A DNA stretch of 7,519 nt from Candidatus Omnitrophota bacterium (GTDB lineage: Bacteria; Omnitrophota; Gorgyraeia; B26-G9): assembly GCA_018399295.1 (NCBI GenBank), contig JAGYOO010000063.1:1-7519 (forward strand), given 5' to 3'. The position numbers and the translations under genes were made by a program. The notes under the pieces were generated by a model. That model had not been told where the DNA came from. It ran no database searches and saw only the letters and a list, made by a program, of their open reading frames with translations. This document shows positions 1 through 6,134 of this stretch, piece by piece (the stretch's first letter is position 1; each line of letters begins with the position of its first letter).

Positions 1-1
1 C

Positions 2-292
2 AACCCTGAGTTCGATTGCCTTTACCGCACTGCTCTTCAACTCGAAGCAGAGGTTGTCGGCAGCTTGGGAAAGAACAAAAAGATATTCCCCAATGTGGAT
101 TATTACTCGGGAATCGTCTACAGCTGTCTGGGTATCGCTCCAGAGCTGTTTACCCCTCTGTTCGCGGTGAGCCGGGTTTCCGGATGGACCGCCCGGATAT
201 TGGAATACCTTAAACATAACCGGATATTCCGGCCGCGGGCGATGTATACGGGATCATTCGATAACCAGTATACGCCGATCAAGGAAAGGTAG
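2..292 (+). CDS. gltA: Citrate synthase, C-terminal fragment (5' end outside window)
   Basis: The frame is open from base 2 to the TAG at 290-292 and gives the last 96 residues of a citrate synthase, which condenses oxaloacetate and acetyl-CoA to citrate at the head of the TCA cycle in the cytoplasm. The segment NVDYYSG (about residues 31-37 of the fragment) carries the Asp that in the family acts as catalytic base (equivalent to Asp362 of the E. coli enzyme). It is followed by the expected SRVSGW and RPRAMYTG blocks and a terminal PIKER, typical of the end of this family. The larger part, with the catalytic histidines, lies outside the window, so full-length integrity cannot be judged. A 2-methylcitrate synthase paralogue is the main alternative, because the two share this C-terminus. 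No clear terminator follows; the A/T hairpin near 308-336 is weak. Confidence 0.9.
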   Translation, partial: NPEFDCLYRTALQLEAEVVGSLGKNKKIFPNVDYYSGIVYSCLGIAPELFTPLFAVSRVSGWTARILEYLKHNRIFRPRAMYTGSFDNQYTPIKER

Positions 293-361
293 CCTCTTGC
301 TTAAGCACTGAAAAAATCTCTAACGACATTTTTCCAGTAAGCTGCGAGGTTAATTCGACCA

Positions 362-396
362 ATAACTTACATCTCTTTGCCGGCTCTGTAAGTTAT
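362..396. repeat. Perfect 10-bp inverted repeat upstream of the YjbQ gene
   Basis: ATAACTTACA (362-371) is exactly complementary to TGTAAGTTAT (387-396), with a 15-base gap. Two further C-G pairs are possible beyond a single bulged A at 361. The right arm ends 9 bases before the probable ribosome binding site AAGGTG (406-411). There is no T-run after it, so a classical terminator is unlikely. It could be an operator or an mRNA hairpin in the YjbQ leader. The function is inferred from position only. Confidence 0.55.
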
Positions 397-416
397 GGTC
401 TCATTAAGGTGATTGC

Positions 417-833
417 ATGAAGTCTTTAACCGAGCATCTTTGGTTTAACACGAAGACCCGGCAGGCCTACGTCAACATCACCCCTCAGGTGGAAGATCTG
501 GTCAGCAAAAGCAAGGTTAAAGAAGGATTATGCCTGGTCAATGCCATGCATATCACTTCAAGTGTGTTTATAAACGATGCCGAGCCAGGGCTGCACCGTG
601 ATTTCGATCGCTGGCTGGAAAAACTGGCACCCCACGCGCCTGTCTCCCAGTACGACCACAATAATGGGGAAGAAAACGCCGATGCCCATCTGAAAAGAAC
701 GGTAATGGGAAGAGAGGTCGTAGTGGCTATAACCAACAGCAGATTGGACTTCGGTCCTTGGGAGCAGATATTTTACGGTGAGTTTGACGGGATGAGAAAA
801 AAAAGGATCCTGGTTAAGATTATCGGAGAATAA
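417..833 (+). CDS. yjbQ: YjbQ family protein (UPF0047, secondary thiamine-phosphate synthase enzyme family)
   Basis: This 138-residue cytoplasmic protein has the usual full length of the YjbQ/UPF0047 family. Visible family marks are the central AMHITSS segment (about 43-49, with His45), the acidic FINDAEPGL stretch (about 51-59), DAHLKR (about 89-94, with His91) and the very conserved [16 protein letters not shown] block (100-115) before the C-terminal ILVKIIGE. Some members have weak thiamine-phosphate synthase activity; the physiological role of the family is not settled, so no reaction is claimed. The ATG at 417 is preceded by AAGGTG (406-411) at 5 bases. The gene lies 124 bp after citrate synthase and 56 bp before the LpoB-like gene, which has its own promoter, so this gene may be transcribed separately. 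No intrinsic terminator follows it, so readthrough into the next genes is possible. Confidence 0.93.
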   Translation: MKSLTEHLWFNTKTRQAYVNITPQVEDLVSKSKVKEGLCLVNAMHITSSVFINDAEPGLHRDFDRWLEKLAPHAPVSQYDHNNGEENADAHLKRTVMGREVVVAITNSRLDFGPWEQIFYGEFDGMRKKRILVKIIGE

Positions 834-841
834 CCGGGCGG

Positions 842-870
842 TTGACAGCACTCTATGCGAGTGATAAAAT
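842..870 (+). promoter_or_regulatory. Near-consensus sigma-70 type promoter for the lipoprotein-glgP operon
   Basis: The -35 box TTGACA (842-847, 6 of 6 consensus bases) is separated by exactly 17 bases from TAAAAT (865-870, 5 of 6). Transcription would start near 876-878. This gives a very short leader of about 12-14 bases before the ATG at 890, just long enough to carry the AGGAGGA ribosome binding site. It lies in the 56-bp gap after the YjbQ gene. It is a sequence match only and has not been mapped. Confidence 0.75.
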
Positions 871-879
871 AGCCCGAAC

Positions 880-886
880 AGGAGGA
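880..886 (+). promoter_or_regulatory. Ribosome binding site that fixes the LpoB-like start
   Basis: AGGAGGA lies 3 bases before the ATG at 890. The same frame is open further upstream, from 842, but that longer version would begin inside the -35 box, has no ribosome binding site, and would put a charged stretch before the signal peptide. This site therefore selects the ATG at 890. Confidence 0.8.
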
Positions 887-889
887 AAA

Positions 890-1495
890 ATGACTAAATT
901 TTTCGTATTTATAACCGTTTGTCTGGCAATCACCTTGACCTCAACCGGTTGCTCCACCAAGGTAAAGAGAACCCCGGTGGAACAGACTATCGATATCAGC
1001 GGTAAATGGAATGACACTGACTCCAGGCTCGTGGCTGAGGAAATGATCCAAGACGGCCTGAATCGTCCGTGGTTGGAGCGGTTCAAGGAAAAAAAGGAAA
1101 GAACTCCGGTAATAATCGTTGGGTCAGTAAAGAACCGGAGCCACGAACACATAAATTCTCAGTTGTTCATAAAGGACCTGGAGCGGGCCCTGATAAATTC
1201 AGGCGAGGTAAGATTCGTCGCTTCAGCAGAGGAACGGGGAGAACTTCGGAACGAGCGTTCAGCCCAGCAGGAAGGGTTCACCGCCGAGGAAACGATCAAG
1301 GAATTCGGGCGCGAGACCGGAGCGGATTTCATGCTTCAAGGCAGCATTAATTCTGTCAAGGATGAACTGAAGGGGAGATACGTAATTCTCTATCAGGTAA
1401 ACCTTGAACTCATCGACCTGACAACCAATGAAAAGGTCTGGATCGGACAAAAAGAGATTAAAAAATACGTAAAAAAACGCGCGTTTACGTTATAA
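890..1495 (+). CDS. lpoB: LpoB-family lipoprotein (putative penicillin-binding protein activator)
   Basis: The 201-residue protein starts with a lipoprotein signal (hydrophobic FFVFITVCLAITL, then lipobox-like STGC with Cys21). Ser at +2 predicts sorting to the outer membrane. The mature part matches the LpoB/YcfM family: an N-terminal segment with SGKWNDTDSRLVAEEM (about 38-53), a VGSVKNRSHEHI block around Asn82, and a C-terminal GADFMLQGSI block (144-153), followed by paired strands that end in a TNEKVWIGQ-like motif. In E. coli LpoB crosses the periplasm and stimulates the peptidoglycan synthase PBP1b. Many homologues outside enterobacteria keep the fold without a tested partner, so activation of a synthase here is inferred. 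It is the first gene of the operon behind the promoter at 842-870 and is followed after 58 bp by a COG3014-like lipoprotein, a known companion of LpoB genes. The -3 residue of the lipobox is Ser instead of the common Leu. Confidence 0.8.
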   Translation: MTKFFVFITVCLAITLTSTGCSTKVKRTPVEQTIDISGKWNDTDSRLVAEEMIQDGLNRPWLERFKEKKERTPVIIVGSVKNRSHEHINSQLFIKDLERALINSGEVRFVASAEERGELRNERSAQQEGFTAEETIKEFGRETGADFMLQGSINSVKDELKGRYVILYQVNLELIDLTTNEKVWIGQKEIKKYVKKRAFTL

Positions 1496-1553
1496 AACTG
1501 ATTGTGCGGCTTGTATTTGTTTCCTCCCATAACCCATCCGCAAAAACGGAAAG

Positions 1554-2918
1554 ATGTTGATTAACTACCTTCTAAAAAAGATTCTCCCCCTGGCGACGCT
1601 TGCCGTTATGCCTGTTTTTCTGAGTTCCTGCGGCATGCCAGCTCAACAGCCAAGGGTTACGGAATTCACAAGCGCGAGAAATTATGCGGAAGCCCTTTCC
1701 TGCTTGAAGGATTCAGCCGGTTACGGAAAAAATAACCGGTTGCTGTTCCTTCTGGATCGGGGATTTGTCGAACATATCGGGGGTAAGTACGAGGCAAGCA
1801 TCAGAACGTTTGAAGAAGCAAAAAACTATCTTGATGAGTTGTACACTAAGTCATTGACCGGGATCGCCGGCACCTGGCTGACCAACGACTATTCCGCCCC
1901 TTATCGGGGAGAGGATTTTGAGGCAGTTCTCATCCACATCTTTCAGGCAATTAATTACGCTAAACTTAACCGGTACGACGAGGCCTTGGTCGAGGCCCGG
2001 CAAGTCGATACCCGGTTAGGCGCGATAAACAGCCAGTTCGCGGAAGGCCAGAAGAATACCTATCGGGAAGACGCCTTTGCCCGGTTTTTGATGGGCATAT
2101 TTTATGAAGCTGGAAATCTGGGCGAGAACGTAAACGACGCCTTTATTTCCTACAGTAAAGCTGCGGAAATATATAAAAGCGATTATCTGGATAATTACGG
2201 GGTAGAGCTACCCCGGCTGTTAAAGCAAAACCTGCTGACTACCGCGGATTATATGGGACTGTCGGAGTTCAGCAAGATAAAAGAACAGTATCCCCAGGAG
2301 GAGTTTTTTCCGCTTGACCTGAAACGCAAACAGGCGGAGATATATCTGATTCATTACAACGGTCTTTCCCCGCGCAAGGCTGAGGCCTCGCTGGCCGTGC
2401 CGCTGGCCGATGGACACATTGTAAAACTGGCTTTCCCCCGGTATAAGGAGATTCAGTACCGGACGGATACCTCACAGCTGGTGGCACGGTCTTCCGACGG
2501 CAGGGATATGCAGGTGTATACTGAGACGGGTGAGGATATCGGCGCGATCGCGGTCAAAAATCTGGAAAACCGGAGGTTGCGGTTTCTGGCAAAGACCTCG
2601 GCCCGGGCCAGCGGAAGATATCTACTGGAAAAAAACCAGGAGCAATCGATCCAAAGCAAATTCGGGGACGTGACCGCTGCCTGGTTTCGGTTCTTTGCCA
2701 ATATCTTCAATGTAATGATCGAAAAGGCGGATCTGAGGTCATGGCAGACACTTCCGGATGAAATACGAATATCACGTCTGCTTATCGAACCGGGAGAGTA
2801 TGAGTTTTTCGCACAGACGTTCTGTGAGGACGGGAAACTCCTGAAAGAGATAAAACTGGGCGTTGTAAAGGTCGGCGCCGGGGATAAAAAGCTGTTTATT
2901 GTCCATACCACCACCTAA
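1554..2918 (+). CDS. COG3014-like outer-membrane lipoprotein with helical-repeat N-terminal half
   Basis: A 454-residue protein with a lipoprotein signal: Lys8-Lys9, a hydrophobic core, then LSSC with Cys26 and Gly at +2, which predicts the outer membrane. Residues about 45-260 are helical and resemble tetratricopeptide-type repeats, for example the segment with YDEALVEARQVD. Residues about 265-454 look strand-rich and contain SARASGRYLLEK (from about 347) and DLRSWQTLPDEI (393-404), both of which recall COG3014, an uncharacterised family that often sits beside LpoB genes. The neighbouring LpoB-like gene supports this. A periplasmic role in envelope or peptidoglycan assembly is inferred from the company it keeps; the activity is unknown. 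The start is not firm. ATG 1554 has only GGAAAG directly against it, and TTG 1557 would sit 3 bases after that site; both give the same signal peptide. The next gene begins 13 bp downstream. Confidence 0.8.
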   Translation: MLINYLLKKILPLATLAVMPVFLSSCGMPAQQPRVTEFTSARNYAEALSCLKDSAGYGKNNRLLFLLDRGFVEHIGGKYEASIRTFEEAKNYLDELYTKSLTGIAGTWLTNDYSAPYRGEDFEAVLIHIFQAINYAKLNRYDEALVEARQVDTRLGAINSQFAEGQKNTYREDAFARFLMGIFYEAGNLGENVNDAFISYSKAAEIYKSDYLDNYGVELPRLLKQNLLTTADYMGLSEFSKIKEQYPQEEFFPLDLKRKQAEIYLIHYNGLSPRKAEASLAVPLADGHIVKLAFPRYKEIQYRTDTSQLVARSSDGRDMQVYTETGEDIGAIAVKNLENRRLRFLAKTSARASGRYLLEKNQEQSIQSKFGDVTAAWFRFFANIFNVMIEKADLRSWQTLPDEIRISRLLIEPGEYEFFAQTFCEDGKLLKEIKLGVVKVGAGDKKLFIVHTTT

Positions 2919-2931
2919 AAAGGAGGGTATT

Positions 2932-3168
2932 ATGCCGTACGATGCAGCATTGGATAAATGTCTGTATTCTAAATCTTGGGAAAATGAAGCTGAAAAGCTC
3001 GTGGTCAGTGTCTACTCTTATAACAACGGGCCGAAAAAGATGCAGATCCTGCGGAATATAAAAGACAACAACGGAGATTTCAGATTCGCGAAACTGGGCC
3101 GTGTCAATAAGGAAGAGGCTGAAGCGATTCTTCCCCTGATGCAGGAAGCCCTCAATTTAATGGATTAG
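2932..3168 (+). CDS. Small unrecognised protein, possibly PC4-like
   Basis: This 78-residue protein has no signal peptide or membrane segment and is probably cytoplasmic. I do not recognise it with confidence. An N-terminal part with one Cys (Cys10) and two Lys/Glu-rich turns leads into KLVVSVYSYNNGPKKMQI, a strand pair with a basic turn. A further strand FAKLGRV follows, then a C-terminal amphipathic helix NKEEAEAILPLMQEALNLM. This strands-then-helix plan, with 'KLGR...EEAE' before the helix, resembles PC4-like/YdbC single-strand nucleic-acid-binding domains, but this is a fold guess from pattern only. The ATG at 2932 has a strong AAGGAGGG site (2920-2927), 13 bp after the COG3014-like gene. 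An in-frame TTG at 2899 would overlap that gene and lacks a binding site. It lies tightly in the operon ahead of phosphorylase, so a role with that enzyme is possible but untested. Confidence 0.85.
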   Translation: MPYDAALDKCLYSKSWENEAEKLVVSVYSYNNGPKKMQILRNIKDNNGDFRFAKLGRVNKEEAEAILPLMQEALNLMD

Positions 3169-3177
3169 ATTGAAAAA

Positions 3178-3182
3178 AGGAG
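3178..3182 (+). promoter_or_regulatory. Distant ribosome binding site of glgP
   Basis: AGGAG lies 14 bases before the ATG at 3197, longer than the usual 5-9. The only other upstream start in frame is TTG 3170, one base after the previous stop codon. It precedes the site and so would have to rely on translational coupling. The ATG is preferred but the choice is not certain. Confidence 0.5.
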
Positions 3183-3196
3183 TTAATACTGAGCCT

Positions 3197-5674
3197 ATGG
3201 CCGGAAAATTAAGAAGTAAGGTCGGAAATCAATGGGTCATAGTTCATAAAGAAATGACCAAGGAGGGTATTAAGACTTCCTTCCAGAACAACAGGGTATG
3301 CACCCTGGCTAAGGATAATTACAATGCCACAAGCTATGATAATTATCTGGCTTTGGCAATAGCGATCAGAGACCGTCTGGTCGAACGCTGGATATCAACC
3401 CAGCAGTCCTATCATCATGAAAACCGGAAAAGGGTCTATTACCTTTCACTGGAGTTTCTGATCGGCCGGTTGCTGGGAAACAATATCATCAATCTGAATC
3501 TGGATAAACAGACATCTGAGGCGATGTCCGATCTGGGGTTCGACCTGGAGGAGATCCAGGACCAGGAAATCGATGCCGGTCTGGGGAATGGCGGCCTGGG
3601 CCGACTGGCGGCCTGTTTCCTTGATTCAATGGCAACACTGGGTATCCCGGTCCATGGGTACGGGATCCGTTATGAATACGGGATCTTCCGTCAGAAGATA
3701 GTCGACGGCCGCCAGGTAGAAAAACCGGACGAATGGTTGACCATGGAAAATCCATGGGAATTCGCGCGCCATGAATACACGGTCAACGTAAAGTTTTACG
3801 GAAGAACCCGTTCTTATCACGACCGTAAAGGCAAGCTGCAGATCGAGTGGATCGATACCGAGGATATCCTCGCCGTTCCTTATGACATCCCCGTTCCGGG
3901 CTACGGTAACGACATAGTCAATACTCTTAGATTATGGGCAGCCCGCAGTACTACGGATTTCGACTTTGATTATTTCAATGACGGAGATTATGAACAGGCT
4001 GTCTATAAGAAGGTTTTTTCCGAAAACATCTCCAAAGTCCTCTATCCCAATGATAACGTCAGTCAGGGGAGGGAGCTACGGCTAAAACAGGAGTACTTTT
4101 TTACCGCGGCCGCGATCGCGGATATTATCCGCCGCTATAAGGTTAAAAATTCCGATCTGCGAAATCTGCCTGACAAGGTAGTCATCCAACTGAATGATAC
4201 CCATCCGACTCTCGCGATCCTGGAGCTGATGCGTAAACTCGTAGACGAAGAAGGACTCGAATGGGAGCAGGCCTGGCAGGTAACAACCCGTTGTTTCGCT
4301 TACACTAACCATACGATCATGCCGGAGGCCCTGGAATGCTGGGCGATTCCTCTTTTAGAGAAGACCCTGCCCCGACACCTGCAGATACTCTATGAGATCA
4401 ATAAGCGTTTTCTCCGGGAGATTGCCGACCGGTACCCGGGTAACGTGGAAAAACTTCGGCGCATGTCACTTATTGAAGAAGGCAATCCGAAACGTGCCCG
4501 GATGGCCCATCTGTGTATTGTCGGCAGCAGTTCGGTGAACGGGGTATCGGAGCTTCATTCTGAGTTGCTTAAGACAAAGGTCTTTCCGGAATTCCACGAA
4601 TTTTTCCCGGAGAAGTTCAACAATAAGACCAACGGCATAACGCAGCGGCGCTGGCTGCTTAAGGCAAATCCGCGGTTATCCCGCCTTATCTCTGAAACAA
4701 TCGGGACTAAGTGGACAACGGACATGAGTCAGATGAGGCATCTTGCCAAGTTCGCTGACGACCCGACTTTTCAGGAAAAATGGCGGGAGGTCAAGGAAAA
4801 AAACAAGCGTGATCTGGCCAGATTTATTTACAATTCCACGGGCATTACCGTTGATCCGCGATCCCTGTTTGACGTGCAGATAAAGCGAATCCATGAGTAC
4901 AAACGTCAGCTGCTTTTCGCGCTCTATATCATCTCCGAATACCTCAAGCTTAAAAAAAATTCGGATTACCCGATAGTGCCGCGCACATTCCTGATCGCCG
5001 GCAAGGCCGCGCCAGGATATTTCAACGCGAAACTAATTATAAAGTTCATCAACAATGTAGCTGAGGTTATCAATCGGGACAAAAACGTCCGAAATAAGCT
5101 TAAACTGGCATTCCTGGAAAACTACGGAGTTTCCCTGGCTGAACGAATATTCCCGGCCAGTGAACTTTCCGAACAGATATCTACAGCCGGCAAGGAGGCC
5201 TCTGGCACCGGATGCATGAAGTTCATGGCCAACGGGGCCTTAACCATCGGGACCCTTGACGGGGCTAACATCGAAATCGCTCGGGAAGTCGGAGAAGACC
5301 GGATGTTCATCTTTGGACTGCAGACTGAGGAAATTGAAAAGCTGTCGCGTGCCGGATATGATCCGCAACAGTATATCAACGCTTCCGCCGGTCTGAAGGA
5401 GGTAATCGCCCTGGTCCGGAACAATTTCTTTTCCACGAATGAACCGGGGATATTCGAACCGCTGCTGCACAGTCTGACTCATCGCGATGAATTCTTTGTC
5501 TGCGCGGATTTCGATGCCTACTGCCAGGCCCAGGAAAGAGTCTCTCAGGCCTATCTTGACCCCCGGGAATGGACTAAGACCTCGATTCTTAACGTCGCCG
5601 GCTCAGGAAAGTTCTCCAGTGACAGGACCATTGGTGAATACGCGCGCGAGATCTGGAAGATACCATTAAAGTAA
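3197..5674 (+). CDS. glgP: Glycogen/starch/alpha-glucan phosphorylase (GT35)
   Basis: This 825-residue enzyme is the normal length for family GT35. It is a cytoplasmic, pyridoxal-phosphate-dependent phosphorylase that cuts terminal alpha-1,4-glucosyl units from glycogen or maltodextrin with phosphate, giving glucose-1-phosphate. Landmarks in order are YYLSLEFLIGRLLGN near the N-terminus, LGNGGLGRLAAC (from Leu129), HGYGIRYEYGIF, NDTHPT (Asn333-His336), NKTNGITQRRWL, RIHEYKRQ (from Arg564), and the cofactor segment EASGTGCMKF with the lysine that binds PLP at Lys675, followed by NGALTIGTLDGAN. Two residues of the cofactor segment differ from the usual form: Cys673 where Asn is common (GTGNMKF) and Ala678 where Leu or Met precedes Asn. 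All key residues I can place are present, so activity is expected. The sequence cannot separate glycogen from maltodextrin preference. The gene is fourth in the operon, 28 bp after the small protein and 16 bp before the DUF3568-like lipoprotein. TTG 3170 is the alternative start. Confidence 0.95.
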   Translation: MAGKLRSKVGNQWVIVHKEMTKEGIKTSFQNNRVCTLAKDNYNATSYDNYLALAIAIRDRLVERWISTQQSYHHENRKRVYYLSLEFLIGRLLGNNIINLNLDKQTSEAMSDLGFDLEEIQDQEIDAGLGNGGLGRLAACFLDSMATLGIPVHGYGIRYEYGIFRQKIVDGRQVEKPDEWLTMENPWEFARHEYTVNVKFYGRTRSYHDRKGKLQIEWIDTEDILAVPYDIPVPGYGNDIVNTLRLWAARSTTDFDFDYFNDGDYEQAVYKKVFSENISKVLYPNDNVSQGRELRLKQEYFFTAAAIADIIRRYKVKNSDLRNLPDKVVIQLNDTHPTLAILELMRKLVDEEGLEWEQAWQVTTRCFAYTNHTIMPEALECWAIPLLEKTLPRHLQILYEINKRFLREIADRYPGNVEKLRRMSLIEEGNPKRARMAHLCIVGSSSVNGVSELHSELLKTKVFPEFHEFFPEKFNNKTNGITQRRWLLKANPRLSRLISETIGTKWTTDMSQMRHLAKFADDPTFQEKWREVKEKNKRDLARFIYNSTGITVDPRSLFDVQIKRIHEYKRQLLFALYIISEYLKLKKNSDYPIVPRTFLIAGKAAPGYFNAKLIIKFINNVAEVINRDKNVRNKLKLAFLENYGVSLAERIFPASELSEQISTAGKEASGTGCMKFMANGALTIGTLDGANIEIAREVGEDRMFIFGLQTEEIEKLSRAGYDPQQYINASAGLKEVIALVRNNFFSTNEPGIFEPLLHSLTHRDEFFVCADFDAYCQAQERVSQAYLDPREWTKTSILNVAGSGKFSSDRTIGEYAREIWKIPLK

Positions 5675-5690
5675 ACAGGGAGGGAGTCAA

Positions 5691-6077
5691 ATGAAAATCA
5701 GTACGCTTATTCTGATGATTACGGGACTGGTACTCATCGGCCTTAACGGCTGCGCTCCGTTACTTATTGGTACCGGAGCGGCCGGAGGGGTAGCACTTAG
5801 CGTCGATACGATCCGGCTGGAAAGAAATATCAGCTATGAAAATGCCTGGAACGCGACGATGGAAACACTTTCGGAAATAGGCAGTATCCGTTCAGCGGAA
5901 AAACAGAGGGGAAAAATCGAGGCTCAAGTAAACGAGGCAACTATAACGGTCCTGGTTTCCAAACAACCTGGCGATACCATGGCAATGGATGTTACCGCCA
6001 GGAAGAAAGGTCTGCCTGCCCTGCAGATGGCGGAAACCGTTGCCGACCGGATAAATTCACAGATCCGAAAAAAGTAA
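5691..6077 (+). CDS. DUF3568-like small lipoprotein
   Basis: The 128-residue protein has a lipoprotein signal: Lys2, a hydrophobic stretch LILMITGLVLIGL, then LNGC with Cys21. Ala at +2 predicts the outer membrane. After the Cys comes a Gly/Ala-rich segment (LLIGTGAAGGVAL). Then follows a compact alpha/beta part with YENAWNATMETLSEIG (about 44-59), strands around IEAQVNEATITVLV, and a C-terminal helix ending MAETVADRINSQIRKK. This order matches what I know of DUF3568 proteins, whose function is unknown. The ATG lies 4 bases after AGGGAG (5681-5686), 16 bp after the phosphorylase stop, so it is almost surely co-transcribed. The strong terminator starts 12 bases after its stop, making it the last gene of the operon. 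Confidence 0.85.
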   Translation: MKISTLILMITGLVLIGLNGCAPLLIGTGAAGGVALSVDTIRLERNISYENAWNATMETLSEIGSIRSAEKQRGKIEAQVNEATITVLVSKQPGDTMAMDVTARKKGLPALQMAETVADRINSQIRKK

Positions 6078-6088
6078 ACATACGCAAT

Positions 6089-6125
6089 AAAAAGGCCCCG
6101 AAACACTCAGTTTCGGGGCCTTTTT
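6089..6125. terminator. Bidirectional intrinsic terminator
   Basis: A perfect 16-bp stem, AAAAAGGCCCCGAAAC (6089-6104) against GTTTCGGGGCCTTTTT (6110-6125), closes a 5-base loop. The GC core is flanked by A5 on one side and T5 on the other, so the hairpin ends in a U-run when read from either strand. It lies between the stop of the DUF3568-like gene (6077) and the stop of the convergent phosphofructokinase gene (6135), and should end both transcripts. Confidence 0.95.
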
Positions 6126-6134
6126 CTATATTTG

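Noticed and set aside
308..336. Possible terminator CTGAAAAA...TTTTTCCAG after citrate synthase
   Set aside because: The stem is almost all A-T pairs with a long loop and no following T-run; too weak to call.
1467..1490. Hairpin ACGTAAA/TTTACGT around an AAACGCGCGTTT palindrome at the end of the LpoB-like gene
   Set aside because: It lies within the coding sequence, has a low-GC stem and no T-run on the plus strand. The T-run on the minus strand has no gene to terminate. Probably a chance product of Lys-rich codons.
1496..1553. Possible internal promoter before the COG3014-like gene
   Set aside because: TTGTGC and TTGTAT occur, but no acceptable -10 box lies at 16-18 bases from either.
2453..2914. 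Minus-strand open frame of 153 codons opposite the COG3014-like gene
   Set aside because: It is Ser/Arg-rich, as expected for antisense frames, has no start signals, and overlaps a signal-peptide-bearing gene in a clear operon.
2920..3272. The 13-base string AAGGAGGGTATTA occurs twice, at 2920 and at 3260
   Set aside because: The first copy is the ribosome binding site of the 78-residue gene. The second is inside glgP with no start codon after it. Two copies of a purine-rich site this short are likely coincidence.
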